From Opitutaceae bacterium TAV5 (GTDB lineage: Bacteria > Verrucomicrobiota > Verrucomicrobiia > Opitutales > Opitutaceae): 64,000 nt of DNA. Under the pieces are notes generated by a model that was not told the DNA's origin, did not search any database, and saw only the letters and a program-made list of their open reading frames with translations. The stretch lies in assembly GCA_000242935.3 (NCBI GenBank), contig CP007053.1:868001-932000 (forward strand). Reading direction: 5' to 3'. How positions within the stretch are numbered: position 1 is the stretch's first letter; each line of letters starts with the position of its first letter. Positions 8,056-17,517 of this stretch are shown here, piece by piece. The position numbers were made by a program, and so were the translations under genes.

Positions 8056-9957
8056 TCAGGGCAGGATGACCTCGACGCGACGGACGTATTCGGCAGAGCT
8101 GTCAAAGCCGTTGGCGATGCGGAAATCGGAAAAATAGCTCTGCGCGTTGACGAAGTCGGCGTCGGTGATGGCAACGGTGACCGTGCGCCAGGCGTTTGTA
8201 TTGGTTTTGGGGATATTCACTCCCTTGTGCGCATTGCCGACGGCATTGTACTGGAGCACGATGTTGTCCGTCCCCTGATCCCGGAAGGTGATGGCTACGG
8301 AAAGGTGGGTATCTCCGGAACGCACGAGGCTGTCGCTGACGTTGAAATAGAAGAAACGATTGTTGGCCGTGATTTGCCGGCATTCCAGTCCTCCCACGGT
8401 CGCGACCGGGTTGTAACCTTCATGGGAAGAATCCGGATCGATCACGTAGTCGATGAATCGGGAAACGGGCGTGGCTCCGAGAATGGCCACCGCCGGATTG
8501 ATCCGTCGGCGAAGCGTCACCTGGCCCACCGTGAGGTCAGTGCCTCCGGCGGACAGACGAAGATCGGCCGCGTTGTTCTGGCGATTGGCAAACTTGACAT
8601 CGGTCAGGGTAAACGTGGCGGTTTTCCATGTGCCGGTATTGGTGCGCGCCTGCGAAAGGGACTGGTAGGCGTTGGCCGCCGCGTCGTACTGCAAGGCAAA
8701 GTTGCCCGTACCGCTGTCCAGGTACGTGACCTCCGCATCGAGGGTGGTATCGAGTCCCTGATTGGCATCATGAATCCAGTCGTCATTCACGCGCAAATAC
8801 AGGTAACGCGAGGCGGGAATGGTCCGGGTGTCGTCGGGGTTGTCGATCACATAACTGCCGTCGCCGCTGGTCGCGGGAACATAAAACAGCGTCCGCAGCA
8901 CTGGCGTGCGAGCGGCATAGGCCGCCTGCAACCCGAAGTCGGTCTCCGCCCCGTTGCAGGCCTGGTAAGCATAAAACGCCGCAAGAGGCGCGCGCGCCGC
9001 GGTGAGCAGGCCGAAGTTGTCCTCCGACGGATTGGCCGGCGTGGAAGCGGTGTTTTCGAAGCGATACCAGAAGGCGCGGGCAATTTCGGGGCGCTGCTGA
9101 TTCCCGTGCTGAATCTGCTCCACCAGGCCGGCCTTGACCGGCTCCAGGGCGGCATCACCCACCGTAGTGTATCCGGTCTCGGTGATCCAGATCGGCTTGT
9201 CCGTGATGCCCCAGGTGGTCGTCACGCCGATCATCTGCTCGTAGAGGCTGACATGACGCCGGATCGGACCGTAGGCGTGGTAATTGGTGATGTCGAAATA
9301 CGAAGCGGCCCCGAGATCGAGCAACTCTTCGAAAAAGTCCGTTCCGGTGCTGACCGCCAGGCCTCCGAGCAACACCTGGTTGGTCGCGTTGCGCGCCTTG
9401 ATCTTCGCATGGGCTTTGGCCAGCAGGGTGTAATAGTCGGCGACGGAGCTTTTCCAGAATCCGTTCAGATCGGGTTCGTTCCAGACCTCCCAGTACCGGA
9501 TCTGTCCGTCGTAGCGGTCGACAATGAAGGCGACGTAGTTTTCCCAGTCGGTCCAGTCGGCCGGTTTGTAGCGGGTGGCATCGGGCCAGCCGAGAGCGGG
9601 TTGCGACGAGGCCCAGGGAGCGGTGTAGCAGAGGATCCACAGGATATTGACGTCGTGGGCGCGAAGCCGGGAGACGATCGCATCGAGCCGGTCCAGGTAG
9701 GTCGTGTTGAAAACGCCGCGCGCCGTCTCGATGCTGCCCCATTCGGGCGAGATGCGCACCCACTTGATGCCGGAAGCGATGATGTCGTCACAATAGGCCT
9801 CGTAACCGGAGGTGCTTTGCGGGCTGGCACAGACGCCAAAGGCATCCATGGTCGCAGCGTCGGCGCGAACCCGGGTAGCGGAGCCGGCAAGAATCAGGAG
9901 CAACGGCAACACGCGCACCAGGGCGCGGAAGGAAGGGCAAGGCGAGGTAATGGTCAT
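8056..9957 (-). CDS. Secreted glycoside hydrolase, clan GH-A (GH39-like)
   Basis: This 633-residue protein begins with a signal peptide (hydrophobic stretch about residues 12-32, cleavage near VRADA). Residues about 40-345 form a TIM-barrel hydrolase. The acid/base Glu161 lies in WEVWNEPD and the nucleophile Glu260 in WITETGY, the arrangement of GH39/GH5-like clan A enzymes. The C-terminal part (about 365-633) holds two related beta-sandwich repeats, recognisable by similar phrases LQYDAAANAYQSL and LQYNAVGNAHKGV, probably carbohydrate-binding. It lies six bases after a second hydrolase of the same clan. Both are exported and likely attack a xylose-, arabinose- or uronate-containing polymer; the exact substrate is inference. 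Confidence 0.85.
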   Translation of the reverse strand: MTITSPCPSFRALVRVLPLLLILAGSATRVRADAATMDAFGVCASPQSTSGYEAYCDDIIASGIKWVRISPEWGSIETARGVFNTTYLDRLDAIVSRLRAHDVNILWILCYTAPWASSQPALGWPDATRYKPADWTDWENYVAFIVDRYDGQIRYWEVWNEPDLNGFWKSSVADYYTLLAKAHAKIKARNATNQVLLGGLAVSTGTDFFEELLDLGAASYFDITNYHAYGPIRRHVSLYEQMIGVTTTWGITDKPIWITETGYTTVGDAALEPVKAGLVEQIQHGNQQRPEIARAFWYRFENTASTPANPSEDNFGLLTAARAPLAAFYAYQACNGAETDFGLQAAYAARTPVLRTLFYVPATSGDGSYVIDNPDDTRTIPASRYLYLRVNDDWIHDANQGLDTTLDAEVTYLDSGTGNFALQYDAAANAYQSLSQARTNTGTWKTATFTLTDVKFANRQNNAADLRLSAGGTDLTVGQVTLRRRINPAVAILGATPVSRFIDYVIDPDSSHEGYNPVATVGGLECRQITANNRFFYFNVSDSLVRSGDTHLSVAITFRDQGTDNIVLQYNAVGNAHKGVNIPKTNTNAWRTVTVAITDADFVNAQSYFSDFRIANGFDSSAEYVRRVEVILP

Positions 9958-9963
9958 GGCAGT

Positions 9964-12576
9964 TCAGGGGCAGGTGAAGATACGCCACAACGCGGGGTTT
10001 TTCTGGTCGCCGAGCCCGTCGTCGAGCTTGACCCACTGCTTGCGACCGCGGCCGTCGTTGTCGTTGATCACGAAATTGAACCGGAAGCCGCCCGCGGGCG
10101 GCCCTTTCAGGCCAAGGAGCGCCCAGGGCAACCGGAGCCGGTAGGTCGTGGTCCGGTCCGAGCGGACAACCTCGCGCTGCACACGCGGATCGAGTGGTCC
10201 GCGGGCGAGCGATCCCGCGCCGTTGCCGGGAAGGGTGAATACCCAGCCGCCGGTGCGCCCGTCATTGGCCAGAGCGATGCCTGCCTCGAAGTAACCCGGG
10301 GTCCCGTCGCCCGGGCTCAGGCCGATTTGCAGGCTGTCGCCTTCCCAAAGATTTTCGCCCACGTCGGTCTGATAGTGAACGTCGTCGCGGACGGCGACGT
10401 GCAGATAAAGCGCCTCGCCGGTAAATGCCAGACGGGCGACAGCGCCGAGGTCTTCGGGACCACCCCAGTGCATGGCGGGCAGCGGCTCGGCCGAGTAAAG
10501 GTTGTGGATATCATCCCGGTGATCGAGCGTGATCACCGGGATGCTCTCCGGAATGGCCGCGGCCCCGGCGGGAAGACGGCGGATTGCGGTGGCCTGCGAA
10601 GCGGGGATGCTACCGGGAAGGGAAAGGCCCAGGTCGGGCAGCGAGAGGACAAAACGGATCTCGTTCGCTTCCGCCTCCCGTATCGTGTCTGTGGATACAG
10701 GCCGGTCGGCAGCGGCATGGAGTTCGACGGTGGTCACGGCGGAGCCGTGTGCGGGCAGGGCAAGCCGGCTCTGCCTTTCGGGAAAATGCAGACCCGCGAT
10801 CGGGCTGCTCCATGCCATCTCCGCCGTCACGGGATGCGGCAGCGGATTATGCAAGGTCACCGCAATGCGCGACGGTTCTCCCGCCACCAGGACAACCGGC
10901 GAGGGCGCTTCCAGCAACGGCCTGACCGAAAGGGCGGGTTCCCCCTCGCCTTCGATGTGCACATAGACAGGATCGTCCGTCACCGGAAACGCCACACCGC
11001 CCGAACCGGCTGCCACCTTGATCGGGTTGCCCATCAGGTCGGTCACAGCCGTGATCCGTGCACCGGCACCGGCGTCGAGCCAGACGGGAGTCTGACGGGA
11101 AGCGCCTTCCCGCCAGAGCACGAGGGTATGCCTCGCCGGCGATGCGGAGCCGTCGGCCGGCAATCGGTAAAGATGAGCCCAGGCGCCCGCCGGAAGCCCG
11201 GACTCGGGCAACGAACGCAGGTAACGGGCCGCACCCAGCTCCCGGATCAGGGCCTGGAACGCCGACCATGCAGGCTTGGGCTGGCCATCGTGGAGCGTGA
11301 GGCCGAAGTGGTGTTCGGGCTCGCCGGGATCGAGCCCGTCGTCACGCAGGTTGTACCAGAAGTAGGCGCCGATCCCGAGCGACGGCGCGGTGGAGATTTT
11401 CTTTACGAGCCGCCGCGCCTGCTCGCGCTCGCCGCCGGCGAGCAAGGTGTGCGATCCGCCCTCGTTGACCCAGACGGGCAGCTTCACTTTCAGCCGCGGG
11501 AGCAAGGCGCCGACCTCCTCTCGCCTTTGCAGGAGTTGCGCGAATGTATGATAATCATGATACGCAAAAATGTCCCAGTTTCCGGGTGAAGCCGAGGCGA
11601 GAAACCGGGTGACGAAATCGGGGTTGGGAGGACGCCTCACCATGGCCAGACCGCCGTTGAGGACGAGTGCGCGGGACGAAGTCTTTTTGATGAGCGCCGA
11701 CGTCCTGTCGAAAAGTTCGACGTAGGCTTCTGTGGGGGCGCGCCAGAAACTGATGTCGGGTTCGTTCCAGATTTCCCAGTAACGAACGCGGTCGCCATAA
11801 CGCTCGACCACGGTGCGCACGTAGTTGAGCCATGGTTCGAGACGCGGAGCGGTCTTGTTCCACTCGTTCCAGTCCTTCGCCTGCGGATCGCCGGTCGAGG
11901 CCCAGCGCGTGGAATACCCGAAGACCGGCTGGATCTCGATGCCATGCCTCGCCAGCGCATCGAGCACCGTGTCGGCCACGGAAAAATTCCATTCCCCCTC
12001 GCGCGGCTGGGTCGTTTCCCAGCCCGCCAGCTCCGTGCGGATTATATCGATGCCAAGCTGGCGCGAGAGCTCGACCTCCTTTTCGAAAAACGGCGTGCCG
12101 ATCTGCCGCCGCATGTGCGAGCAAAGCCCGTAACGGAAATACTCGCCGGTGCTTCGCGGTGCGGAGCCCACCGAAAAACGCCGCGCCTGCCGGTCGAGAC
12201 CCGTTCCGGCCGCATCGCGCAATTCGAGGACGGCTTCATGCCAGCCAAGCGCAGACGGTTTGTAGTCGAAATCCATGACGATCTCGCCCTTTCCCGGTCT
12301 GGCCGACGATACCGGAATCTCTCCATGCGCCACGCCCTGCCGGTTCCAGGTATTGATCGTCCAGACGATCCGTGCACCTCGCAGCGGTTCGCCGGCGGCA
12401 GCGGCCAGCGTCAACCGCCAGCGCACCGTTTCGCCTGCCGGCCAGATTTCCGTGAGACGGCCGGTACCGATCGTCAACGCAGGGGAAGGCTGCGCCGCAG
12501 CCGGCAAGGCGACGGGAACCGCGGAAACGATGCCTGCCTGGACCGCGCAGAGAAACGCGAGAGTGCGTAAGTTCAT
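9964..12576 (-). CDS. Secreted GH39-like hydrolase with C-terminal CBM9-like domain
   Basis: This 870-residue protein has a signal peptide (residues 1-28, ending PAAAQ) and a beta domain to about 140. The TIM barrel spans about 150-450, with acid/base Glu272 in WEIWNEPD and nucleophile Glu372 in VWVNEGGSHT. Immunoglobulin-like segments follow. A terminal CBM9/DOMON-type sandwich (about 690-870) shows LYLHVAVRDDVHY, LWEGDSLQIGLSP and FRFNFVINDNDG. It is the first enzyme of a leftward set 9964, 8056, 6977, 6114 with short gaps, probably one operon. The likely role is extracellular cleavage of a plant-type polysaccharide, with the two shorter partners handling products. The substrate is not determined. 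Confidence 0.85.
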   Translation of the reverse strand: MNLRTLAFLCAVQAGIVSAVPVALPAAAQPSPALTIGTGRLTEIWPAGETVRWRLTLAAAAGEPLRGARIVWTINTWNRQGVAHGEIPVSSARPGKGEIVMDFDYKPSALGWHEAVLELRDAAGTGLDRQARRFSVGSAPRSTGEYFRYGLCSHMRRQIGTPFFEKEVELSRQLGIDIIRTELAGWETTQPREGEWNFSVADTVLDALARHGIEIQPVFGYSTRWASTGDPQAKDWNEWNKTAPRLEPWLNYVRTVVERYGDRVRYWEIWNEPDISFWRAPTEAYVELFDRTSALIKKTSSRALVLNGGLAMVRRPPNPDFVTRFLASASPGNWDIFAYHDYHTFAQLLQRREEVGALLPRLKVKLPVWVNEGGSHTLLAGGEREQARRLVKKISTAPSLGIGAYFWYNLRDDGLDPGEPEHHFGLTLHDGQPKPAWSAFQALIRELGAARYLRSLPESGLPAGAWAHLYRLPADGSASPARHTLVLWREGASRQTPVWLDAGAGARITAVTDLMGNPIKVAAGSGGVAFPVTDDPVYVHIEGEGEPALSVRPLLEAPSPVVLVAGEPSRIAVTLHNPLPHPVTAEMAWSSPIAGLHFPERQSRLALPAHGSAVTTVELHAAADRPVSTDTIREAEANEIRFVLSLPDLGLSLPGSIPASQATAIRRLPAGAAAIPESIPVITLDHRDDIHNLYSAEPLPAMHWGGPEDLGAVARLAFTGEALYLHVAVRDDVHYQTDVGENLWEGDSLQIGLSPGDGTPGYFEAGIALANDGRTGGWVFTLPGNGAGSLARGPLDPRVQREVVRSDRTTTYRLRLPWALLGLKGPPAGGFRFNFVINDNDGRGRKQWVKLDDGLGDQKNPALWRIFTCP

Positions 12577-12605
12577 GAGGAGGATGACAAGCGCAATGCC
12601 GCCGG

Positions 12606-13352
12606 TTACGGGTCGACCGGCCGGTCCAGATCGTCGGCCGATTTTACCAGCCAGTAATTCAGTCCGCCCTTGGCGACAGTCTCCACATGACCGTCCACAA
12701 ACAGGACGTTATCTTTTCCCTTGTGCCATAGCGCCATGTAGTCCCGGTACATGAAATGGTTGTTGTTTATAAACACGGTTCCCGTGTTTGAATCGACGAC
12801 AATGGCAGTCAATGTCGGACGCAGAAACTCCTCCTGGCGACGAGCCCGGTTTACCTCGGTGCCGTTCACGTTGCAGGAAGACATGCTGTAGGAAAGTTTG
12901 TCGAAATCGCCAGGCGTCGCATTCAGGTCCCAGTTGGGTTTGCCCGGGCAGCGAAACACGCCGTCCCAGATGGCGGCCTTCTTGCCATAGCCGTCACTCA
13001 CATCCGGGTTCCTGTTCTCCAGGTAGGACTGTAGTTTTGTCATCCATACGTCAGTGTACCAGTCGCCGTCTCCTTCCGGAAATGCCGGCGAAGCCTGCCC
13101 GGCGGACGTTTTGGCCCGGGGGGCGGGGAAATATCCCTTGTTATCCCCGGCGTAGAGGTTGAGCGCCACGCCGATCTGCCGGAGGTTGCTCTTGCAGGCC
13201 GCCGCCCGCGCCGTCTGCCTCACCGAGATGGAGGCCGGTATGATGATCGCCGCGAGAATGCCGATGATGGCGATCACGGTAAGCAGTTCGATCAACGTAA
13301 AGGCGCGGCGACAGGCCGGCCGCGGGAAGATGGCAGAAAGCGGTGTTTTCAT
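12606..13352 (-). CDS. Prepilin-like protein with H-x9-DG tail motif (cassette 1)
   Basis: The protein has 248 residues. After a short basic leader ([19 protein letters not shown]) it shows a type III signal with Glu at +5 and a 20-residue hydrophobic helix. The cleavage-site residue is Ala rather than Gly. The body holds [24 protein letters not shown], typical of the DUF1559/pseudopilin-like family abundant in Planctomycetes and Verrucomicrobia. The tail has [15 protein letters not shown], an exact H-x9-DG motif. Two Cys pairs may form disulfides outside the cytoplasm. It lies 29 bases upstream of the hydrolase operon on the same strand. The role is unknown; sorting by a prepilin peptidase and secretion machine is expected from the leader. 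Confidence 0.85.
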   Translation of the reverse strand: MKTPLSAIFPRPACRRAFTLIELLTVIAIIGILAAIIIPASISVRQTARAAACKSNLRQIGVALNLYAGDNKGYFPAPRAKTSAGQASPAFPEGDGDWYTDVWMTKLQSYLENRNPDVSDGYGKKAAIWDGVFRCPGKPNWDLNATPGDFDKLSYSMSSCNVNGTEVNRARRQEEFLRPTLTAIVVDSNTGTVFINNNHFMYRDYMALWHKGKDNVLFVDGHVETVAKGGLNYWLVKSADDLDRPVDP

Positions 13353-13398
13353 GGCGGGGATTTCGTGAGCGTTTTTTCGGGTGTTATCTGATTTCAGG

Positions 13399-14298
13399 TC
13401 AAGTCAGGGGATTGCAGGATTCGGCATCATCATGTTGCCGGCGACGACGGCGGTGACGCGCGCCAAGAATCCCGGCAAGGAGGCAGACCGCGGCGATTGT
13501 CGTTCCGGCTGCCGGTTCCGGTATCGCCCGGGCGGAAATTTGCGCCAGTTGTTCGTTGCTCAGGAAGGCATCGTAGAGACGCACCTCGTCGATCGTCAGT
13601 TTGGCCGACGTATCACTGTTGAGACGACCGAGAGCAAGCGACTGGAACGCCTGCATGCCGGCGGAGGCGCCGTTCCAGGTGCCGCCATGCGACTGCCCGT
13701 TCTCCCCGTTGCCGAGCCAGGCATCGTAGGCGCTGCTGTTGTTGTCCGTATCCGAAAACCGGATCGCAATGTCGATGAACTCGCCACCGGAGATCGCCAT
13801 GAATCCGGAGCCGCGGGAAATATCGCCGCCGCTGTCGGTCCGGCCATAATATCCGATCGTGCCCTCTTCGCCGCTGACCACCCGAAGCGTTCCCGAAAGG
13901 TGGCCGAAACCGCTGGCGGCCGATACGCTGTCGATGAGACCGAACACCATCGCATTGGTCTGGAGCGTATCGAACCTCAATCGCACCCAGAGGGTGAAGG
14001 CATTCGCCAATCCCGGGTACGTTGCGCTGTTGATGGCATCGGCGACGAGCACCTTGCCCCCGCCCAGGGAAAGCGTGCCGTCGCTGTTGGCGCTGAATGC
14101 GGTATCGCTGCCGACATCCCTGGCGACAAGCATGACGTTCGAAAGCGATCCGAGATCACTGGTCAGGACGTCGTCTGGCCCGCTGTTGAAGGTCCAGCCG
14201 ACGAGCAGGTTTTCGGTGTAGTCGGCGCGTGCCGCCAAGGCCGCAGCCACCAGGGCGAAACCGACGACTGCCAGATTCAGGGTTTTGGGAGTTTTCAT
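13399..14298 (-). CDS. LamG-like PEP-CTERM exported protein (cassette 1)
   Basis: The start is taken at the ATG at 14296-14298, since the signal peptide ([20 protein letters not shown], cleavage after AARA) begins there; a longer frame to 14325 adds an unlikely hydrophilic lead. A LamG/concanavalin-like beta sandwich spans about 30-260, with [31 protein letters not shown] and a run of Gly/Asn/Asp turns. The end is a PEP-CTERM sorting tail: IPEPAAG, a hydrophobic stretch, then ARHRRRRR. Such proteins are exported and processed by an exosortase at the cell surface; no exosortase gene is in this window. It is cotranscribed by position with the prepilin-like gene downstream and diverges from a LacI regulator. 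Confidence 0.85.
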   Translation of the reverse strand: MKTPKTLNLAVVGFALVAAALAARADYTENLLVGWTFNSGPDDVLTSDLGSLSNVMLVARDVGSDTAFSANSDGTLSLGGGKVLVADAINSATYPGLANAFTLWVRLRFDTLQTNAMVFGLIDSVSAASGFGHLSGTLRVVSGEEGTIGYYGRTDSGGDISRGSGFMAISGGEFIDIAIRFSDTDNNSSAYDAWLGNGENGQSHGGTWNGASAGMQAFQSLALGRLNSDTSAKLTIDEVRLYDAFLSNEQLAQISARAIPEPAAGTTIAAVCLLAGILGARHRRRRRQHDDAESCNPLT

Positions 14299-14603
14299 AC
14301 AGACGGGGAGCTGATGGAACCTCAACGAACACGACTTTCCCGGCGTCTCAACGGCGCCTCCGTCTTACACGTAAGAATTTCATGGATAGACAGGCCCTGC
14401 CGCAGGCGCGATCTCTCCGGTTCCCGCCCGGCGGGAAGGAACCGGGATTCGTTCGCGGGCGAGGTTGGCAAACGACAAAAAAGCGGCAACGTGACGGAAC
14501 GAAAAGAATGCCGACGACGCCGGGCAAGGTGGCCTCTGATTGCGACGATGGTGAATAACGCCCTTGACCGGACCGGCGATCTGCGCGCGATTTTCAATAC
14601 AAG
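14299..14603. promoter_or_regulatory. Divergent promoter region between PEP-CTERM gene and LacI gene, with an inverted repeat
   Basis: This 305-base spacer separates two outward-facing genes and holds no convincing coding frame. Its most marked element is CCGGTTCC at 14417-14424 facing GGAACCGG at 14438-14445, with a GC-rich core. A second small symmetric site CTTACACGTAAG lies near 14363-14375. LacI proteins bind palindromes of this size, so either could be the operator for the regulator at 14604. No promoter boxes were assigned. Confidence 0.4.
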
Positions 14604-15662
14604 ATGGCCCCGTCCCGGATACCCACCGTTCGTGAACTCGCCGCCCGGCTCGGCATCAGCCACACGACGGTGGCGTGCGCCCTCCGCAATCATCCCAAGG
14701 TAGCCCCTGCCACCCGCGAACGTGTCCTCGCCGCGGCCCGCGAGGCCGGTTACCGGAACAACGCCCTCGTCAATGCCCTCATGTCGCAGGTCCGCCAGCG
14801 GCATCGCCTTCAGCCCACCGGCGAAGTCGTCGCCTATCTGACCTCGTACGCCACGGAGGACGACTGGCGCCGGCATCCTTCCCACTTGCAACAATTCGAA
14901 GGCGCCCGGCAACGCGCCCGCACTCTCGGTTTCGATCTGCAACCCATGTGGCTGGGCAAGGCGGGTTGCCGGTCGCGCCAGATGGCCCGTATCCTCGATG
15001 CGCGGGGCGTGCGCGGTTCGTTGCTCGCGCCCATATCGATCCATCATCAGTCTCTGGAACTCAACTGGCATGAACATGCCGTCGTCGCCATCGGCTACTC
15101 CTTCCGTCAAATGGCCCTGCATCGGGCCGCCCACGACAACATCAGCCTGATTTTCTCCTGCTACGAGCACCTGCGCATGCTGGGGTATCGGCGTATCGGC
15201 ATGGCCCTGCATCAGGATGATCACCTTCGCGTCCGGTACCTGTGGCGCACCGGTTTTCTGGGCAGCCAGCCGATGTACGGCGGCGTTCACCTTCAGCCGG
15301 TCGCGCTCGACAGCTACACCGATCCCTCCGCCTTCCTGCGCTGGTTCGACAAACACAAGCCCGACGCGGTCATCGGCATCTGGCCGGACTTCACACTCCC
15401 CTGGTTGCAGGAACGCGGGGCGCGCGTGCCGGCCGATGTCGGTTATGCCACCCTGGACCTCGGCAACCGCACCGGCCAGCTCGCCGGCATGCAGCAGGAC
15501 AACCGCAACCTGGGAGTCGCCGCGATGGACATGCTCGCCAGCCAGCTTTTCCGTAACGAAATCGGGCTGCCGTCGACTCCTGCCCTCACCCTGATCGAAG
15601 GCACCTGGATCGATGGTCCGACAACCCGACAGAAATATTCCGCTGGGAAGACAAGCAGATAA
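14604..15662 (+). CDS. LacI-family regulator of cassette 1
   Basis: This 352-residue protein opens with MAPSRIPTVRELAARLGISH, followed by TTVACALRNHPKVAPATRERV, a full LacI helix-turn-helix and hinge (residues about 6-60). The sensor domain then shows paired Rossmann-like lobes, with LGYRRIGMAL near 195 and VGYATLDLGN near 290. It diverges from the PEP-CTERM gene of cassette 1, a classic layout for a regulator of the neighbouring operon. The inducer is probably a sugar released by the hydrolases at 8056-12576; that is inference. The first ATG gives an N-terminus consistent with the family. It carries no other domain. Confidence 0.9.
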   Translation: MAPSRIPTVRELAARLGISHTTVACALRNHPKVAPATRERVLAAAREAGYRNNALVNALMSQVRQRHRLQPTGEVVAYLTSYATEDDWRRHPSHLQQFEGARQRARTLGFDLQPMWLGKAGCRSRQMARILDARGVRGSLLAPISIHHQSLELNWHEHAVVAIGYSFRQMALHRAAHDNISLIFSCYEHLRMLGYRRIGMALHQDDHLRVRYLWRTGFLGSQPMYGGVHLQPVALDSYTDPSAFLRWFDKHKPDAVIGIWPDFTLPWLQERGARVPADVGYATLDLGNRTGQLAGMQQDNRNLGVAAMDMLASQLFRNEIGLPSTPALTLIEGTWIDGPTTRQKYSAGKTSR

Positions 15663-15680
15663 CGAAGGGCGCACCGGCTG

Positions 15681-16274
15681 TCAGCCAATCGCCGCGCCAC
15701 TCCCTCGCAATTCGCGCAACACCTCCCGCAGCGCGTGCGCCGCCGCCCGCGCTGTCAGCGTTTGCGCCACGATCCGCCCGGCGCCCGGCCACTCCACACG
15801 CCCCGTCCGAAAGCGTAACCCGCTGTCCTTCCCGCCCGCTCCTGCCCACGGCGACCACGCCACCGCCCACCAGGCAAACGGCGCTGTCACTCCCGATTCC
15901 GGCGCAGGCTCGGCAAACCCCGTTGTCGCCACCGCCACTTCCGCACCGAACAGCCGCCGCGCTCCGGCCGCCATGAGTCGCGCGATCGCTTCCGCAACGC
16001 CCGCACACGGCTCCGACTCGGCCAGTGGCACGCCCAGCAGTCGCTCCTTCTGCGCCAGCGTGTAGGCCGTGACGCCGCCGAGGAAATACGCCGACGCCCC
16101 CGACGCCGCGCCCAACAACGCCTGCACCTGCCCCGCGGTCAGGCTCTCCGCCGTCGCCACGGTGATCACCCGTTCGCCGGCCCTGCCCGCCGCCAGCGCC
16201 CGGATCTCGTCCGCCAGGATCGCATCGTCCCCCTTGCCGTTGGCCTCGCCTGAACCGGAATTTCCAGAAAACAT
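15681..16274 (-). CDS. CinA C-terminal-type nicotinamide-nucleotide amidase (PncC-like)
   Basis: This 197-residue stand-alone CinA_C protein starts at ATG 16272-16274; the codon two places upstream is only a TTG. Family signatures are VATAESLTAGQVQALLG (catalytic Ser/Thr region), ASAYFLGGVTAYTLAQKERLLGV, AIARLMAAGARRLFGAEVAV and ATTGFAEPAP. PncC removes the amide of nicotinamide mononucleotide in NAD salvage. The usual GTAGP run appears as the altered TTGFAEP followed by a short insertion, so activity is likely but not certain. It converges with the LacI gene, stop codons 18 bases apart, and diverges from the DegT gene. Confidence 0.8.
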   Translation of the reverse strand: MFSGNSGSGEANGKGDDAILADEIRALAAGRAGERVITVATAESLTAGQVQALLGAASGASAYFLGGVTAYTLAQKERLLGVPLAESEPCAGVAEAIARLMAAGARRLFGAEVAVATTGFAEPAPESGVTAPFAWWAVAWSPWAGAGGKDSGLRFRTGRVEWPGAGRIVAQTLTARAAAHALREVLRELRGSGAAIG

Positions 16275-16306
16275 GCCCAACCCCGATAGCCGGATTTCCC
16301 GGGAGC

Positions 16307-16324
16307 GCCAGACTCCAGTCTGGC
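16307..16324. repeat. Perfect 18-base palindrome GCCAGACT-CC-AGTCTGGC
   Basis: The eight-base arms at 16307-16314 and 16317-16324 are exact complements around CC. It lies between the divergent CinA-like and DegT genes. It could be an operator, but its GC-hairpin look and TCC-type centre resemble the other dispersed spacer hairpins in the window. Confidence 0.55.
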
Positions 16325-16391
16325 ATCCGCCGGCCCGCTGCGCGTAACGTCTGCCTTTCGCACTCTCGCCAATCCATCCGTCCGCACCTCC

Positions 16392-17501
16392 ATGAAAGTC
16401 CCGTTCCTCGACCTTTCACTCCAGCACAAGGCCCTGCGCGAGCAGGCGCTCGCCGCCCTCGCCGCGACCTACGACGCCACGCGCTTCTGTCTCGGCAGGG
16501 ACGTGGAGGATTTCGAAAAAAACTTCGCGGCCACCCTCGGTTATCCGCGCACGCTCGGCGTCAACAGCGGCACCTCCCCGCTCCACCTCGCCGCCGCCCT
16601 CGCCGGCTGGGGGCCGGGTGACGAAGTCATCGTGCCGCCGTTCACCTTCATCGCTTCCGCCTGGGGGCCGACCTACGTCGGCGCTGCGCCGCGCTTCGCC
16701 GACATCGACCCCGCCACGCTCAACCTCGACCCCGCCGCCGTCGAAGCCGCCATTACCCCGAAAACGAAAGGCATCGTTGCCGTCCACCTCTTCGGCCTGC
16801 CCGCGCCGATGGAAGAGCTCCTCGCCATCGCGAAAAAGCACAACCTGTTCGTCGTCGAAGACTGCGCCCAGGCCGTCGGCGCCCGCTACAAGGGCACGCC
16901 CGTCGGCCTGCTCGGCGACGCCGGCACCTTCAGCTTTTATCCGACCAAAAATCTCGGCGGCTGCGGCGAAGGCGGCGCGTTTGTCTCGCGGCGCGACGAC
17001 GTTTTCGACCGGGCAAAACTCCTTCGCGTCCACGGCATGGGCCGCCGCTACTACCACGACCACGTCGGCTTCAACTTCCGCATGGACGGCTTCCAGGGGG
17101 CGCTCCTCAACGTCAAGCTCCCGCACCTCGCCACCTGGACCGCCCGCCGCCGCGAGATCGCCAACCGTTATCTCGCCGGTATCAAGCTCGCCGATACGAT
17201 CCTGCCCGTGGCCAACACCGCCGACAACGCCGGCGAGAGCGTGTGGCACCAGTTCACGCTCCGCCACCCGCGGCGCGACGCCTTGCGCGAACATCTCGCG
17301 AAACACGAGATCGGCACCGACCTCATCTACCCCGTGCCGCTGCATCGCCAGGCCTGCTTCGCCTCGCTCGGCTATGGAGAGGGCTCCCTGCCTGTCGCCG
17401 AAAAAACCTGCGCCACCTGCACGAGTCTCCCGATCTTCCCCGAGCTCACCGACACGCAGGTCGATCACGTCATCGCCGCGATCAACAGCTTCGCCGGATA
17501 G
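16392..17501 (+). CDS. DegT/DnrJ/EryC1-family PLP aminotransferase
   Basis: This 369-residue fold-type I sugar aminotransferase-like enzyme has the motifs VNSGTSPLHLAAALAGWGPG (cofactor phosphate binding), VEDCAQAVGARYKG (Asp against the pyridine nitrogen) and SFYPTKNLGGCGEGG, with Lys186 forming the internal aldimine. The family moves amino groups to keto sugars for nucleotide-sugar and cell-surface glycan synthesis. No nucleotide-sugar partner genes are adjacent, so its pathway cannot be fixed. The start ATG at 16392 gives a textbook N-terminus (MKVPFLDLSLQHK). It diverges from the CinA-like gene. Length is normal for the family. Confidence 0.92.
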   Translation: MKVPFLDLSLQHKALREQALAALAATYDATRFCLGRDVEDFEKNFAATLGYPRTLGVNSGTSPLHLAAALAGWGPGDEVIVPPFTFIASAWGPTYVGAAPRFADIDPATLNLDPAAVEAAITPKTKGIVAVHLFGLPAPMEELLAIAKKHNLFVVEDCAQAVGARYKGTPVGLLGDAGTFSFYPTKNLGGCGEGGAFVSRRDDVFDRAKLLRVHGMGRRYYHDHVGFNFRMDGFQGALLNVKLPHLATWTARRREIANRYLAGIKLADTILPVANTADNAGESVWHQFTLRHPRRDALREHLAKHEIGTDLIYPVPLHRQACFASLGYGEGSLPVAEKTCATCTSLPIFPELTDTQVDHVIAAINSFAG

Positions 17502-17517
17502 AAAAACACCTCGCGCT

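Noticed and set aside
7921-11589. A 1222-codon open frame on the plus strand
   Set aside because: It runs antisense to two clear glycoside hydrolase genes with signal peptides and catalytic motifs; high GC makes long antisense frames common, and its translation is low-complexity Gly/Arg/Val/Asp without domain signatures.
16272-16280. TTG start two codons upstream for the CinA-like gene
   Set aside because: An ATG lies two codons later and the extra residues carry no family conservation.
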